This document shows, piece after piece, positions 1 through 9,727 of a stretch of DNA of 64,000 nt. The stretch is from assembly GCF_001431045.1 (NCBI RefSeq), contig NZ_BCLE01000028.1:1-64000 (forward strand). The letters run 5' to 3'. Numbering within the stretch: the stretch's first letter is position 1; every line of letters starts with the position of its first letter. Position numbers and translations under genes: made by a program. Origin of the DNA: Streptococcus orisasini (lineage in GTDB: Bacteria; Bacillota; Bacilli; Lactobacillales; Streptococcaceae). The notes under the pieces were generated by a model. The model made no database searches. It was not told where the DNA came from and saw nothing but the letters and a program-made list of their open reading frames with translations.

Positions 1-70
1 TTTATTTTTACAGTTTAAATCTATATGCGAAAGAATATATTATATTTAACTTTACATAAATTTAATTACG

Positions 71-1141
71 TCATAATTTATCTAAAGCATTCTTTTGTTC
101 ATCGTTAACGATGTGAGTGTAAAGATCTGTTACCTGAGTGCTAGCATGTCCTAATTGATGACTGACCAATACCTGAGATTTTGTGGCATCATAGAGTCTT
201 GTAGCCAATGTGTGCCGTAATTTATGGGGAGTAACGCGGATTTTGAAGTCTTCTGAATACTTAGCGACCATTTTTTCGATAGAAGAAGCGTCCATGCGAT
301 TAGGAATGCCACGGTATTCCGATAAGAAGAAGGCAATATCAGTCTTTTCAGCCTTGTAACGAGCTTGACGAATGTTCATATAATTTTCCAAATAAGGTTT
401 TGCAAAACTGGCCACATTGACCGAATCACGCTTGCCACCCTTACGAGTAACCTCAATAATCATCATTTTCAGATTGATATCTTTAAGATCAAGGTTAACA
501 GCTTCTGAAAGACGAACACCAGATGCTAGCAGCAAAGCAATAATAGCCAAATCACGTTCTTTATTTTTTCGGAAAGATGACAGAGCACGTTTAGAAAGTT
601 TGTGTTCATATTCACAATCTACATATTCTAAAAAATCCATTGTTTCGCTGCCTAAAAAAAGTTTCTGCTTAATATTTTCAGCACGGGCTGCCAGCGTTTC
701 CTTTTTCTTTTTAGTTGAAACTTTTTTCATGACATTCCGATAAAAATAAGGTTCACCATCAGCATTTTCAACCTCCTCAGTCAAATATTTGTACAGACTG
801 GACAAGGCCGACAGCGTACGGTTGATAGTTGTCTGAGAAACACCCTGACGCTTAGTTTTAGAATTCAGAAGCGTTCGTTCCCGCAAATAAAGAATAAAAG
901 TCTCCATATCTTTTTTGCTGAGATTTTCCAAAGTTTCTAAAGGAATATCAGCAAGTTTTTCAGCATCAGAAACACCAGAATCAATCAGCCATTCAAAGAA
1001 ACGCCGATATTCTTTTAGATATTCGTATAGAGTCGTAAAGCTGTAAGGAATTGTTAATTTAGACTGGTAATATTCCAAAACATACCAGGGCATAAGTTCT
1101 TTTAGTTCATCAATTTTTTTAAGTAAAAGGTCACGTCTCAT
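71..1141 (-). CDS. xerS: Tyrosine recombinase XerS
   Basis: Single-protein chromosome dimer resolvase of streptococci and lactococci, which cuts and rejoins dif sites at the terminus with FtsK help. The 356-residue length fits XerS. An N-terminal SAM-like core-binding half is followed by a catalytic half with Arg in GVRLSE, H306-x-x-R309 in HKLRHT, H332 in LGHAS and nucleophile Tyr341 in LYTH, so all catalytic residues are present. The gene stands alone and a dif-like site lies about 50 bp before its start, the usual XerS arrangement. The dif neighbour and the absence of phage genes argue against a prophage integrase. Confidence 0.95.
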   Translation of the reverse strand: MRRDLLLKKIDELKELMPWYVLEYYQSKLTIPYSFTTLYEYLKEYRRFFEWLIDSGVSDAEKLADIPLETLENLSKKDMETFILYLRERTLLNSKTKRQGVSQTTINRTLSALSSLYKYLTEEVENADGEPYFYRNVMKKVSTKKKKETLAARAENIKQKLFLGSETMDFLEYVDCEYEHKLSKRALSSFRKNKERDLAIIALLLASGVRLSEAVNLDLKDINLKMMIIEVTRKGGKRDSVNVASFAKPYLENYMNIRQARYKAEKTDIAFFLSEYRGIPNRMDASSIEKMVAKYSEDFKIRVTPHKLRHTLATRLYDATKSQVLVSHQLGHASTQVTDLYTHIVNDEQKNALDKL

Positions 1142-1192
1142 TTAAATTCTCCCCAGTTTTTGATATTAGAAGTATAACATATCCATATATTA

Positions 1193-1223
1193 TTTTCAAG
1201 AAAATTACAGTTTTTCGGAAAGA
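1193..1223. other. dif: dif-like chromosome dimer resolution site
   Basis: Read on the minus strand this stretch has a CTTTCCGAAAAACT arm followed by GTAATTTTCTTGAAAA, the layout I recall for the 31-bp difSL site of streptococci. It lies between xerS and its upstream neighbour, where difSL is normally found. It marks the replication terminus. Exact site borders are inferred from memory of the consensus. Confidence 0.85.
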
Positions 1224-1255
1224 TGTTATAGGAACTTATCCGAAAAAGTTAAACA

Positions 1256-1283
1256 AAAAGAGAAAAGCAAAACTCTCTCTTTT
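1256..1283 (-). terminator. Putative terminator of the GT8 gene
   Basis: AAAAGAGA and TCTCTTTT arms enclose a short loop just after the glycosyltransferase stop. On the minus strand the right part is T-rich. The stem is weak because it is A/T and G/A rich. Confidence 0.45.
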
Positions 1284-1292
1284 CAATCAATT

Positions 1293-2135
1293 TTAATTTT
1301 TACTAGCAAATAATTCAGTCTTGTGCTGATAATGTTTATATAAGGCTGCATAACGGCCTTTATAATCTTTTTTCCACGGTTTATCTTTACCGCAAAAATG
1401 TAAGAAAACGGTGTTCTGGATAACCCAATCAAGATCCCATTCCCCTAGGCTGCGTGTAAAGTAAATGACATTGTACCTAGCGTCATAATTATAGATTTCA
1501 TCGGGAATTTGGCTTGTTTTTGAGCCGTACAATGCATTGAGAACATCTTGGTCAGGCAAAAGCAAGGTTCTTCCTTTTTTGGCGATATAATCCATAATAA
1601 GCTGACGATTAATTTGCTGACGACACTCCTCTAGATTCATCAGCAAAACGCCAGTGTTGAAATAGCTTTCTGCCTCAAAATTATTTAAACGCAGCTTGTT
1701 GACGATATCTGTTATGCCCTTATCTGACACATGGCTGGCGGCAGCATATAAATTATCGTCCATATCCATCTGATAAAGAGAAACAAGGTCATTAAGACAA
1801 AGAATATCAGCGTCCAGATAGAGAATCCTTGATAGATGCTGAGGAAGATATTCCTGAGCTAAAAGCCGGTAATAAATTGTCTCAGGATAGCGATCGCTGA
1901 CTGGAGCGTCTTTAAAGTCATCTTTGCTGATGACAACCGGCTCATAAGCAAGTCCTAGCTGCTGGCAAAAATTGACAATTTCCTCATGTCTGTTTAAAAG
2001 ACCTTTTTGTAAGATGTAGATGGTCAGATTTTTGCAAGAACTGTTTTCATATAAAGAGTAAAGGGTCACTTTAAATTGATCCACAAATTGATCGTTAATT
2101 GCAAACAAAAGATTAATATTTTCGGTTTCTTTCAT
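1293..2135 (-). CDS. Glycosyltransferase family 8 protein
   Basis: Predicted retaining glycosyltransferase of family GT8, the family of general-stress protein GspA and LPS galactosyl/glucosyltransferases, transferring a sugar from a UDP-sugar. It opens with the family's beta strand (INLLFAIND), has the metal-binding DxD in LYLDADIL near residue 105, a FNTGVLLMNL segment, PDQDVLNAL, and a late HFCGKDKPW motif that helps bind the donor. At 280 residues it is full length. There is no signal peptide or membrane segment, so it is probably cytosolic or peripheral. The acceptor is unknown and no glycan cluster adjoins it. Confidence 0.85.
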   Translation of the reverse strand: MKETENINLLFAINDQFVDQFKVTLYSLYENSSCKNLTIYILQKGLLNRHEEIVNFCQQLGLAYEPVVISKDDFKDAPVSDRYPETIYYRLLAQEYLPQHLSRILYLDADILCLNDLVSLYQMDMDDNLYAAASHVSDKGITDIVNKLRLNNFEAESYFNTGVLLMNLEECRQQINRQLIMDYIAKKGRTLLLPDQDVLNALYGSKTSQIPDEIYNYDARYNVIYFTRSLGEWDLDWVIQNTVFLHFCGKDKPWKKDYKGRYAALYKHYQHKTELFASKN

Positions 2136-2156
2136 AAAAATTTGAGGCGCTTCTCT

Positions 2157-2915
2157 CTAATCGGAATCTCGGTCAACTGGCTGCGGACCAAAACTTTGTG
2201 AAGTTGGCATAATCTCAACGCGGTTAATATTGACATGTTTTGGCTGCTGATAAACCCAGAGGACAGTGTTGGCTATATCCTGAGGCTGGATACTGTGAGC
2301 GCCTTGATAAAGTTGTTCAGCACGTTCATCATCACCCTTAAAGCGTACATTTGAAAATTCAGTTCCGCCGCAAAGACCGGGTTCAATATTGGTTACACGC
2401 ACTTTAGTACCAGCCAAATCAGCTCGCAGATTCAGACTAAACTGCTTAACAAAAGCCTTGCTGGCACCATAAACATTGCCTCCTGGATAAGGATAAGTTC
2501 CTGCTGTAGATCCGATGTTAATAATATGTCCTGATTTTCTTGTGACCATGCCAGGTAAAATCTGACGTGTCAGGTAGGTCAGCCCGATGATGTTGGTGGC
2601 AATCATGGTTTCCCAGTCCTTAAAATTAGCTTCATAAGCCTTATCAAGTCCCAAAGCTAAACCAGCATTGTTAACTAATAATTCAATTTCTGACCATTCT
2701 TGAGGGAGACTGGCCAAAGCGGTATCTATAGATGCTGTATCTGTCATATCTAGTTGCAGCGGATAAAAATTTTCTCCTAAGGCTGCTTTAAGATCTTCTA
2801 ATTTTTCAAGCCGTCTAGCAGCTCCAATAACGCGATAGCCTTCTTTGACAAGGGTTTGAGCCATAGCCTTGCCAAAACCAACTGATGCGCCTGTAATTAA
2901 TACTACTTCTGCCAT
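2157..2915 (-). CDS. SDR-family NADP-dependent oxidoreductase (YdfG-like)
   Basis: Classical short-chain dehydrogenase with a Rossmann fold. The cofactor motif TGASVGFG is at residues 7-14, NNAGLALG near 90, and the catalytic Ser and Tyr-x-x-x-Lys are in INIGSTAG and YGASKAFVKQ. At 252 residues it matches the YdfG group, which oxidises L-allo-threonine, serine and 3-hydroxy acids with NADP. A good Shine-Dalgarno (AAAGGAG) precedes the start. The next minus-strand gene, GT8, begins 21 bp downstream, so the two may be co-transcribed. The natural substrate cannot be read from sequence. Confidence 0.88.
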   Translation of the reverse strand: MAEVVLITGASVGFGKAMAQTLVKEGYRVIGAARRLEKLEDLKAALGENFYPLQLDMTDTASIDTALASLPQEWSEIELLVNNAGLALGLDKAYEANFKDWETMIATNIIGLTYLTRQILPGMVTRKSGHIINIGSTAGTYPYPGGNVYGASKAFVKQFSLNLRADLAGTKVRVTNIEPGLCGGTEFSNVRFKGDDERAEQLYQGAHSIQPQDIANTVLWVYQQPKHVNINRVEIMPTSQSFGPQPVDRDSD

Positions 2916-3083
2916 TTTTCAATCTCCTTTGCTTTTTTACTTTATCATAGCACATTATTTTCGTTTTTCCTAGAAAAACATCAGTAAATAAAACTTTATA
3001 TCATTTTCATGATTTTTTGAAAATAAGCTTTCAATTGTATGCTTTTAGTAGTATAATGGTTTTTAATTAAGGAGGAGCTTTTT

Positions 3084-3830
3084 ATGATTAGATTTGAACA
3101 TGTTTCTAAATTATATGGGACGGCCGAAGCCCTTAGTGATTTGAACCTAACCATTAACAACGGTGAAATTTTCGGTTTGATCGGCCATAACGGTGCCGGA
3201 AAGACAACTACAATCAATATGCTGACATCAATTATCAACGCTAGCTATGGTGATATCTTTGTTGATGATTTAAAATTAACCGATCATCGTGATGAAGTCA
3301 AACGGCGAATTGCCTATGTCCCTGATTCTCCTGATATTTTCCTTAATCTTACTGCCCAAGAATATTGGCTATTTTTGGCAAAAATTTATGACGTTGATCT
3401 CAAAACAGCCCAGGAGCGCATCGCTAAATTAGCAGGTCTGTTTGATATTTTTGACCGACGTTTTGAAACGATTGAGAGTTTCTCTCATGGTATGCGCCAA
3501 AAGGTTATTGTTATTGGAGCGCTTATTCCTAATCCTGATATTTGGATTTTAGATGAGCCGCTGACTGGTCTGGATCCTCAAGCCTCATTTGATTTGAAAG
3601 AAATGATGAAAGAGCACGCTCATAATGGAAATACGGTTCTTTTTTCAACTCATGTCCTTTCGGTTGCTGAACAGTTATGCGATCGTATCGGTATTTTGCG
3701 ACAAGGAAAGCTCATTTTTGTTGGAACCTTGGAAGAATTAAAAGCCAATTATCCAGATAAGGATTTAGAAAGTATTTACCTCGAATTGGCCGGGCGCAAA
3801 GAAGAGCCAAAGGCAGGTGATGAGGCATGA
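3084..3830 (+). CDS. ABC transporter ATP-binding protein
   Basis: Nucleotide-binding subunit of an ABC exporter-type system. Walker A is GHNGAGKTT near residue 39, the signature is a degenerate SHGMRQK instead of LSGGQ, and Walker B is IWILDEPLTGLD followed by a switch His in STHVLS. The start follows a strong AAGGAGGAG site. The 248-residue protein overlaps the following permease by 4 bp, so the pair is translationally coupled. The substrate is unknown; relatives include lantibiotic-immunity and multidrug or Na+ exporters. Confidence 0.92.
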   Translation: MIRFEHVSKLYGTAEALSDLNLTINNGEIFGLIGHNGAGKTTTINMLTSIINASYGDIFVDDLKLTDHRDEVKRRIAYVPDSPDIFLNLTAQEYWLFLAKIYDVDLKTAQERIAKLAGLFDIFDRRFETIESFSHGMRQKVIVIGALIPNPDIWILDEPLTGLDPQASFDLKEMMKEHAHNGNTVLFSTHVLSVAEQLCDRIGILRQGKLIFVGTLEELKANYPDKDLESIYLELAGRKEEPKAGDEA

Positions 3831-5440
3831 ATTATAAAAACATTTGGGAAATGATAAAGATTAATATCCTCTATTCTAACCCTCAAGCCTTGACTAGTAT
3901 TCAGAAAAAACGAGAAAGACACCCAGACAAACATTTTTCGGCCTACAAATCGGTACTAGGGCAACAGCTTTTCTTAGTTTTGTTCTTTTTAGTTTTCTAT
4001 TTCACTCTCTTTTTAGCGGTTGACTACTCTAAATCAAGTGGCTACTTCTCCTTTCAAACAGCTCTTTTCAGTATTGTTGCTATTATTTCGGGATTTACAA
4101 CGCTCTTTGCTGTTTTTTATGAAAGTGATGATACCAAACTTTATCTGCCCTTGCCGGTCAAGGAAAAAGAGGTTTATTTGGCCAAACTTATTTCCTCTCA
4201 AGGCGGCAGTCTGCCGTTTTTAATGCCGCTGCTGTCTCTTTTTATAATTACTTATTGGCAGCTTACTCATTCTATTATTATCACTATTGTTGCAACTATC
4301 ATTAACTTTCTGCTTCTGCTGCTTGCAACAAACTGTATTAGCATTATTTTGATTTATTTTATCGGACAGATCTTGGTCAGAAGTGCGCACAAAAAATTAA
4401 TTTCTACAGTACTTATGATAATTTCAACCTTGATCGCTCTCAGTGTCGTATTTTACTTGCAGTTTAGCAATAGCTCAATCAATACAAGAGGCGGCCTAGT
4501 TGAAATGCCGAATTTGCCGTATTTTAGAGGCTTTTACGATGTTGTCAAAGCTCCTTTTTCAATAGCCAGTATCTTAAATTTTGGATTGGGAATTCTCATA
4601 ACAATACTCCTTTTGATTTTCATCAAACGTGCTATTATTTCTAATTACTTTGAACAATTTTTATCTATTCAAACAAATAAACCAACCCTTAAAAAGAAAA
4701 TTAAAAAAACTACAGCAAATTCCAGTCTGCAGCAAACCTTACTTAAACATCATTTAAATTCGCTTAAAGATGCGACCTTGATTGTTCAGAGTTATTTAAT
4801 GCCTTTAATTTTTGTCGTAGCTTTTATCGGACCGAGTCTTTCATCAGGAAGGGCCATGTTTGCAAGTATTGATTCTAATTTCTTTGGAATAGCTCTTGTT
4901 ATCGGTTTTATTATGGGAAACTTTATCTCTAGTCCCAGCAGTTTCTTAGGAGTTGGTATCTCCTTAGAAAAGAATAACTATACCTTCCTAAAAACCTTGC
5001 CAATTTCTTTTAAAAAGTTTTTGCAGCAAAAATTCTATTGCCTTATTCTGGTACAAATTAGTTTGCCCTTTATTGTCTACCTTATTTTGGGAATTGCCTT
5101 GCTGAAAATTCCTATTATTTTGTTGCTAAGTTTTCTTTTAGGTGTAGTTCTTTCAAGTATTATTGTTGGTGAATTGATGTACTGGCGCGATTATCGCCTT
5201 TTAACTCTGAATTGGCAGAATGTTGCACAGTTATTCTCAAGAGGGTCAGGACAATGGCTCTATATGGGAATTGTTTTTGGTAGTTTGATTTTAGGCGGAG
5301 CCTTGGTAGTTTTAGCGATTATAGTCTCCCTGAAAACTTCAGTTTTAGGAGTAGGAATTGGATTAACAATCATTATCTTAGCTTTGTGTGCCTTCCTTCA
5401 CTATTATATACAGCAACATTTCTGGAAAAAAATTGATTAA
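3827..5440 (+). CDS. ABC transporter permease (about 12 membrane segments)
   Basis: Membrane partner of the upstream ATPase, starting inside its last codons. The 537-residue protein has a soluble N-terminal stretch of about 45 residues and then many hydrophobic segments, for example around residues 45-65, 75-95, 125-145 and 150-180, with a second group from about 310 to the end. A basic loop near 285 (KKKIKKT) separates two halves that look like a duplicated six-helix unit. This is typical of large permeases in streptococcal two-gene ABC exporters. Substrate unknown. Confidence 0.88.
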   Translation: MNYKNIWEMIKINILYSNPQALTSIQKKRERHPDKHFSAYKSVLGQQLFLVLFFLVFYFTLFLAVDYSKSSGYFSFQTALFSIVAIISGFTTLFAVFYESDDTKLYLPLPVKEKEVYLAKLISSQGGSLPFLMPLLSLFIITYWQLTHSIIITIVATIINFLLLLLATNCISIILIYFIGQILVRSAHKKLISTVLMIISTLIALSVVFYLQFSNSSINTRGGLVEMPNLPYFRGFYDVVKAPFSIASILNFGLGILITILLLIFIKRAIISNYFEQFLSIQTNKPTLKKKIKKTTANSSLQQTLLKHHLNSLKDATLIVQSYLMPLIFVVAFIGPSLSSGRAMFASIDSNFFGIALVIGFIMGNFISSPSSFLGVGISLEKNNYTFLKTLPISFKKFLQQKFYCLILVQISLPFIVYLILGIALLKIPIILLLSFLLGVVLSSIIVGELMYWRDYRLLTLNWQNVAQLFSRGSGQWLYMGIVFGSLILGGALVVLAIIVSLKTSVLGVGIGLTIIILALCAFLHYYIQQHFWKKID

Positions 5441-5454
5441 AGTCATTACACTTT

Positions 5455-5490
5455 ATCCTTATGCCATTATATTGGTATAAGGATTTTTTT
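5455..5490 (+). terminator. Rho-independent terminator after the ABC permease gene
   Basis: An 11-bp stem (ATCCTTATGCC / GGTATAAGGAT, one G-T pair) with an 8-nt loop is followed by a run of T residues, 15 bp after the permease stop. Confidence 0.9.
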
Positions 5491-5511
5491 ACTACCTAAG
5501 ATTTACTAGAT

Positions 5512-5537
5512 AAAAAAAGCAGCGCCCCAAAGGCGCT
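5512..5537 (-). terminator. Rho-independent terminator of the relQ-nadK-rluD-pta operon
   Basis: On the minus strand AGCGCC / GGCGCT arms enclose a 5-nt loop, followed by a T run at 5518-5512. It lies 50 bp past the pta stop. Confidence 0.88.
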
Positions 5538-5587
5538 AGCTATAGTTATGGACATTAGAGTTTCCAAGAAGCTACTCTTACTTTTTA

Positions 5588-6580
5588 CTATTTATTTTCA
5601 AGGGTTTGTGCAGCCGTGATGATAGCCAACTTGTAAATATCTTCAGCGCTGGAACCACGTGAAAGGTCATTCACAGGACTATTAAGCCCTTGCAAGATTG
5701 GGCCGATTGCTTCAAACATTCCTAACCGCTGAGCAATTTTATAGCCAATATTACCTGATTGTAAATCTGGGAAGATGAAAACATTGGCATGTCCTGCAAC
5801 ATCACTGCCTGGTGCCTTAATAGCTGCTGTATCAGGCACAAAAGCTGCATCGAACTGAAGTTCTCCGTCCAAGGCAATTTCGGGACGCAGTTCTTTAGCA
5901 ATTCGAGTTGCCTCCTGAACTTTTTCAACCTGAGGTGCTTTGGCACTGCCTTTAGTTGAAAAGCTGAGCATAGCAATCTTAGGATCAATATCAAAAATTT
6001 TTGCTGTATCTGCCGTATTAACAGCAATTTCCGCTAATTCCTGCTCGTTAGGATCAATATTGATGGCACAGTCAGCAAAAATCAGCCGTTGACTAGTGTT
6101 TTCACGGTTCATGAGGAAAACACCTGATGTACGAGAAATTCCTGGTTTTGTTTTTACAATTTGCAGAGCTGGGCGAACAGTATCTGCTGTTGAATGAATG
6201 GCTCCAGAAACCATACCGTCAGCCAGTCCCAGTTTCACCAGCATGACACCAAAATAATTGACATCTTTCAGAAGTTTATCAGCATCTTCAAAAGTAGCTT
6301 TGCCTTTGCGTATTTCTACAAATTCCTGCTTCATTTTTTCAAAATCAGGATAATCTTCAGGATTGATAACCGTATAATTCTGATCAGCAAAACCTAGCTT
6401 TGTCAGCAAGCCGCGGACATCGGCTTCATTTCCCAAAATAATGGGCTCAACCAGACCTTCGAATTTAAGACGGGCTGCTGCACGAACAACACGCTCATCA
6501 TTTCCTTCTGGAAAAACAATTTTGATATTTTTACCAACAATTTTTTCCCGCAGACTGCCAAATAAAGAACGAATACTCAT
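5588..6580 (-). CDS. pta: Phosphate acetyltransferase
   Basis: Converts acetyl-CoA plus phosphate to acetyl phosphate and CoA, feeding acetate kinase for ATP. The 330-residue length is that of the short Pta form. It begins with the FGSLREKI segment, shows VFPEGNDERV near residue 22, and carries the family motifs GMVSGAIHSTADTVRP and ANVFIFPDLQSGNIGYK with the C-terminal GLNSPVNDLSRG. It is the last gene of relQ-nadK-rluD-pta, 13 bp after rluD. The close linkage with relQ is typical of streptococci. Confidence 0.97.
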   Translation of the reverse strand: MSIRSLFGSLREKIVGKNIKIVFPEGNDERVVRAAARLKFEGLVEPIILGNEADVRGLLTKLGFADQNYTVINPEDYPDFEKMKQEFVEIRKGKATFEDADKLLKDVNYFGVMLVKLGLADGMVSGAIHSTADTVRPALQIVKTKPGISRTSGVFLMNRENTSQRLIFADCAINIDPNEQELAEIAVNTADTAKIFDIDPKIAMLSFSTKGSAKAPQVEKVQEATRIAKELRPEIALDGELQFDAAFVPDTAAIKAPGSDVAGHANVFIFPDLQSGNIGYKIAQRLGMFEAIGPILQGLNSPVNDLSRGSSAEDIYKLAIITAAQTLENK

Positions 6581-6593
6581 TTATATAAACCTT

Positions 6594-7493
6594 CTATCTA
6601 TTGTTTTGTAAATCTATGATAACGCTATCAAGGTCATCTGTCAAGGGATTATTGTACTGCTTGTGTTCTTTTGAAAAGGGATCTGTAAAAGCTAAATAAT
6701 GACAGTGAAGGGCTTGTCTCTTAAGACCATAGTTCATATTGCCACCATAAAGATCATCGCCTAAAAGCGGAAAACCAATGTGAGCAAAATGTACGCGTAT
6801 CTGATGGGTACGACCGGTGTGCAGATGAATATCGACCAAATAAACATCTCCATATTTTTCTATAACTTCATAACTGGTATGGGCATATTTGCCAGAAGGG
6901 TGAACACAGCGTGTAATAATACTTTCATCATTTCTGGCAATCGGAGCAATAATTTCACCCTTTTCGGCTAGCTTACTTTTACTACTGCTGGATACTAAGG
7001 CATAGTATCGTTTTTCAATACTTCTTTTTTGCAGCTGTTTGTCCATCCGAGCATGAGCGTAGCCATGTTTAGCAAAGAGCATAAGGCCACTCGTATCTTT
7101 ATCAAGCCTAGTTACAATATGAATCTGTTGATTTGGATAGTTATTCTCCTGATAATAGCCTTTGACAAAATTAGCCATGGTATTGGAATGCAGTATACTG
7201 GGGATACTGGCATAGCCAGCAGGCTTGTTCAAAACCAAAAAATGTTCATCTTCATCAATAATGCTGAGCTCATGCTTAATCGGTTTTAAACTTTCGTGCC
7301 CCTTCTCATCAGGAATATCAATTATTACCTCATCGCCTATGTTGAGCAAATAAATGGCGTTTTCTTCTTTGCCGTTGACCAGTATAGAACCACCCTTGAA
7401 TTTAATCTTAGCCAGCAGGGCTTTGGAAATATCATGACCTTTTAAGAATGTCTTAACCTTTGTCTGTCGGTCTGCAACAAATTCAAACCTCAT
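6594..7493 (-). CDS. RluA/RluD-family RNA pseudouridine synthase
   Basis: Isomerises specific uridines in rRNA or tRNA. An S4-like N-terminal region (residues 1-75, [11 protein letters not shown]) precedes the catalytic domain. The catalytic Asp is in the motif [18 protein letters not shown], and [22 protein letters not shown] is the RNA-binding signature. The start overlaps the nadK stop in ATGA fashion. The target position cannot be told from sequence; the RluD name often given to this locus is only a family label. Confidence 0.92.
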   Translation of the reverse strand: MRFEFVADRQTKVKTFLKGHDISKALLAKIKFKGGSILVNGKEENAIYLLNIGDEVIIDIPDEKGHESLKPIKHELSIIDEDEHFLVLNKPAGYASIPSILHSNTMANFVKGYYQENNYPNQQIHIVTRLDKDTSGLMLFAKHGYAHARMDKQLQKRSIEKRYYALVSSSSKSKLAEKGEIIAPIARNDESIITRCVHPSGKYAHTSYEVIEKYGDVYLVDIHLHTGRTHQIRVHFAHIGFPLLGDDLYGGNMNYGLKRQALHCHYLAFTDPFSKEHKQYNNPLTDDLDSVIIDLQNNR

Positions 7494-8326
7494 GAGTCAC
7501 AATCTCCAATAAAAGAATCTTTAACTCTTTCCCAAAAACTGGTATGGCTTGGTGTTGCAACAAAGCTGATCTTTTTTTGATCAATTTCATATTCGATTTT
7601 AGCAATATTCCGATGCGTGTAAGTTTTGTTGTCAATGGACAGAACATAAGATCCTAAACGTTTTGGGATAATTTCGATCTTATCCTTTTTAGGAACAATG
7701 ATAGAACTTCCCAATGTTCTAAAAACGCGGTTGTTAAGACTTGAAATCTCCGTCAGCTGTAAAGCTTCGATAGTTGGGTGTAAAACAGCCCCTCCTAAAG
7801 ATTTATTATAAGCAGTGCTTCCAGTCGGTGTAGAAACTGAAATACCATCTCCACGGAAACGTTCAAATTGAACGTTATTAATAATCACATCTGCTACCAT
7901 TGTCTTTTCAAACCTTTTAACAGTTGCTTCATTAAGAGCTCTGGAGGTCAATTGCCGGCCATCGCTTAAAGTAAGTGTCACTTTTAAAATGGGGTAAGAT
8001 ACCTTCTCCCCATCATCTGAATGTAGGTTTTCCAGTAATTTGTCAACTTCAAAATCGCGATAATCTGTATAAAATCCTAAATGCCCTGTATGAATACCGA
8101 CAAACCGAACATGATCCAGATGCTTTTCATACATGTGAAAAGCAGACAGGAGCATGCCATCTCCGCCAATAGTAATCACAATATCAGGATTTTTCTTGGT
8201 CAGATAAAAGTCATTATCATCTCTTAAAGCAGAAAAAAGCTTGCTTGCTACTCGTTTACTTTGGTATTTTCCATTTGCAATTATAGCAACCTTTGTTGCT
8301 TTATCGATAAAGTTCATCTGTGTCAT
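7490..8326 (-). CDS. nadK: NAD kinase
   Basis: Phosphorylates NAD+ to NADP+. The family motif [14 protein letters not shown] (GGDG with catalytic Asp) is near residue 55, followed by [22 protein letters not shown] (NE/D motif) and [23 protein letters not shown] chose the ATG at 8326 because an AGGA site sits 7 nt before it; a GTG one codon upstream is the alternative. It overlaps the end of relQ by 26 bp and rluD by 4 bp, so the operon is tightly coupled. Confidence 0.96.
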   Translation of the reverse strand: MTQMNFIDKATKVAIIANGKYQSKRVASKLFSALRDDNDFYLTKKNPDIVITIGGDGMLLSAFHMYEKHLDHVRFVGIHTGHLGFYTDYRDFEVDKLLENLHSDDGEKVSYPILKVTLTLSDGRQLTSRALNEATVKRFEKTMVADVIINNVQFERFRGDGISVSTPTGSTAYNKSLGGAVLHPTIEALQLTEISSLNNRVFRTLGSSIIVPKKDKIEIIPKRLGSYVLSIDNKTYTHRNIAKIEYEIDQKKISFVATPSHTSFWERVKDSFIGDCDS

Positions 8327-8966
8327 CACTATTTCCTACACCATCATTTAGTTTTCTTTTTTCAGTATCAAATAATAACTGGGCTTCTTTTATATCATCA
8401 CGAATCTGCCGCATTTCTTCGTCCAGTTGAAAAGCAATTCTTGCAGTTCGCTCTAAGCGTTTTTTGATATCATCAGGAAATTCTCCGTGGTATTTATAAT
8501 TAAGAGAATGTTCAATAGTCGCCCAAAAGTTCATGGCCAATGTCCTGATTTGAATCTCAGCAAGAATAATTTTCTGACCGTTGATTGTATCGACAGGATA
8601 CTCAATAACAACATGATACGAACGATAACCACTGGGCTTTAAATTATTAATATAGTCCCGTTCTTGCACGACTTTCATATCCTTGCGTTGCCGCAAAAGT
8701 TCTAGTACTTCATCAACATCATCAACGAACTGAACCATAATTCGCAAACCTGCAATGTCCTGCATATCCTGAACGAGGTTTTCCTTTTTTATTCCTCGTA
8801 AAACTATCTTTTCCTTGATACTTTCAATGGGCTTTACACGTCCAGTTACAAATTCAATTGGTGAATGGCGGTTTTGCTTATGAAACTGTTTACGAATTCC
8901 TCTGAATTTAATTTTCAATTCTCCTACTGCCTGAATATAAGGGTCCAGAAATTCTTCCCAGTCCAT
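8301..8966 (-). CDS. relQ: Small alarmone synthetase RelQ (GTP pyrophosphokinase)
   Basis: Makes (p)ppGpp from ATP and GDP/GTP. The 221-residue protein has only the RelA/SpoT synthetase fold and no hydrolase, TGS or ACT domain, as in small alarmone synthetases. Motifs: [69 protein letters not shown]. The C-terminal [13 protein letters not shown] helix is the tetramerisation and regulatory part of RelQ. It is the first gene of the operon with nadK, rluD and pta, transcribed divergently from the CYTH gene. Confidence 0.96.
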   Translation of the reverse strand: MDWEEFLDPYIQAVGELKIKFRGIRKQFHKQNRHSPIEFVTGRVKPIESIKEKIVLRGIKKENLVQDMQDIAGLRIMVQFVDDVDEVLELLRQRKDMKVVQERDYINNLKPSGYRSYHVVIEYPVDTINGQKIILAEIQIRTLAMNFWATIEHSLNYKYHGEFPDDIKKRLERTARIAFQLDEEMRQIRDDIKEAQLLFDTEKRKLNDGVGNSDDTDELYR

Positions 8967-9022
8967 AAAACTTACCCCTTTCTTGTCAAAAATAAGAGTT
9001 TTTTATAGAATTAAACTAATAC

Positions 9023-9041
9023 CTTATTATACCATAATAAG
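9023..9041. promoter_or_regulatory. Palindrome in the relQ/CYTH divergent promoter region
   Basis: CTTATTAT and ATAATAAG form perfect 8-bp arms around ACC, within the 94 bp between the two divergent starts. It could be an operator or overlapping -10 elements, since TTATTATA reads as a -10 on either strand. No regulator can be assigned. Confidence 0.35.
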
Positions 9042-9060
9042 CCAAACAAAGGAAAACAGA

Positions 9061-9636
9061 ATGAACCATCTTGAAATCGAATATAAAACACTGCTGACCA
9101 AAGAAGAATTTAATCGTATCAAAGAACAAATGCCGCATATTGAAGCAGTCACACAGACTAATTATTATTTTGATACTGATAATTTTGATTTAAAAGCGAG
9201 TAAAATGTCACTGCGCATCAGAACTTTTACTGATAAGGCTGAACTAACCCTCAAAGTGCCCCAAAAAATTGGTAATTTGGAATATAACCATGATCTGCTG
9301 CTGAGTGAAGCCGAAACAATAATCCACACGTTACAACTGCCGGATATTGAGATTAAACATATAATTGCTCAGACAGGGATTAGCCTAAAAGAACTGAAAG
9401 TTCTGGGAAGCCTAACAACAGTACGGCGTGAAATTGCTACTAAAATCGGTCTTATGGCTTTGGATTACAACCGTTATGCAGGGATTAAGGATTATGAATT
9501 AGAATTGGAAGTCTCTTATGCTGAAAAGGGGAAAGCAGATTTTGAGGCTTTTCTAAAGGCGAATCATATTCAGTTCAAATATGCCAAAAGTAAGGTAGCT
9601 CGTTTTAGTCAAACTTTGTTCAAGCAGAAAAAATAA
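9061..9636 (+). CDS. CYTH-domain protein (triphosphate tunnel metalloenzyme)
   Basis: Member of the CYTH family, which binds triphosphates in a beta-barrel tunnel. The family signature E-x-E-x-K is near the start (LEIEYKT, residues 3-9), followed by NYYFDTD, LRIRTF, ELTLKVP and late charged strands YELELEVSY. I chose the ATG at 9061, after AAAGGAAA, because it places ExExK at the N terminus as in the family; an upstream in-frame ATG at 8983 would add 26 unlikely residues from the promoter region. The 191-residue relatives are triphosphatases or thiamine-triphosphatase-like, but the substrate here is unknown. Its place beside relQ makes a nucleotide or polyphosphate substrate plausible. Confidence 0.88.
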   Translation: MNHLEIEYKTLLTKEEFNRIKEQMPHIEAVTQTNYYFDTDNFDLKASKMSLRIRTFTDKAELTLKVPQKIGNLEYNHDLLLSEAETIIHTLQLPDIEIKHIIAQTGISLKELKVLGSLTTVRREIATKIGLMALDYNRYAGIKDYELELEVSYAEKGKADFEAFLKANHIQFKYAKSKVARFSQTLFKQKK

Positions 9637-9665
9637 GTTCTGACAAGAGAAATTGATAAAATCAC

Positions 9666-9694
9666 CTGAAATTTCTTGTAATATTTGGTAAAAT
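9666..9694 (+). promoter_or_regulatory. Probable prs promoter
   Basis: CTGAAA as -35 (4 of 6), a 17-bp spacer, then an extended -10 TGgTAAAAT. It lies 34 bp before the prs start. Confidence 0.5.
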
Positions 9695-9727
9695 AAAACT
9701 ACTAATATAAAGGAGTACATATATATC

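Noticed and set aside
71-1141. Prophage or genomic-island integrase
   Set aside because: The protein fits XerS, has a dif-like neighbour, and no phage or island genes or tRNA target adjoin it.
8983-9060. N-terminal extension of the CYTH protein
   Set aside because: It lies in the divergent promoter region and would displace ExExK from the N terminus.
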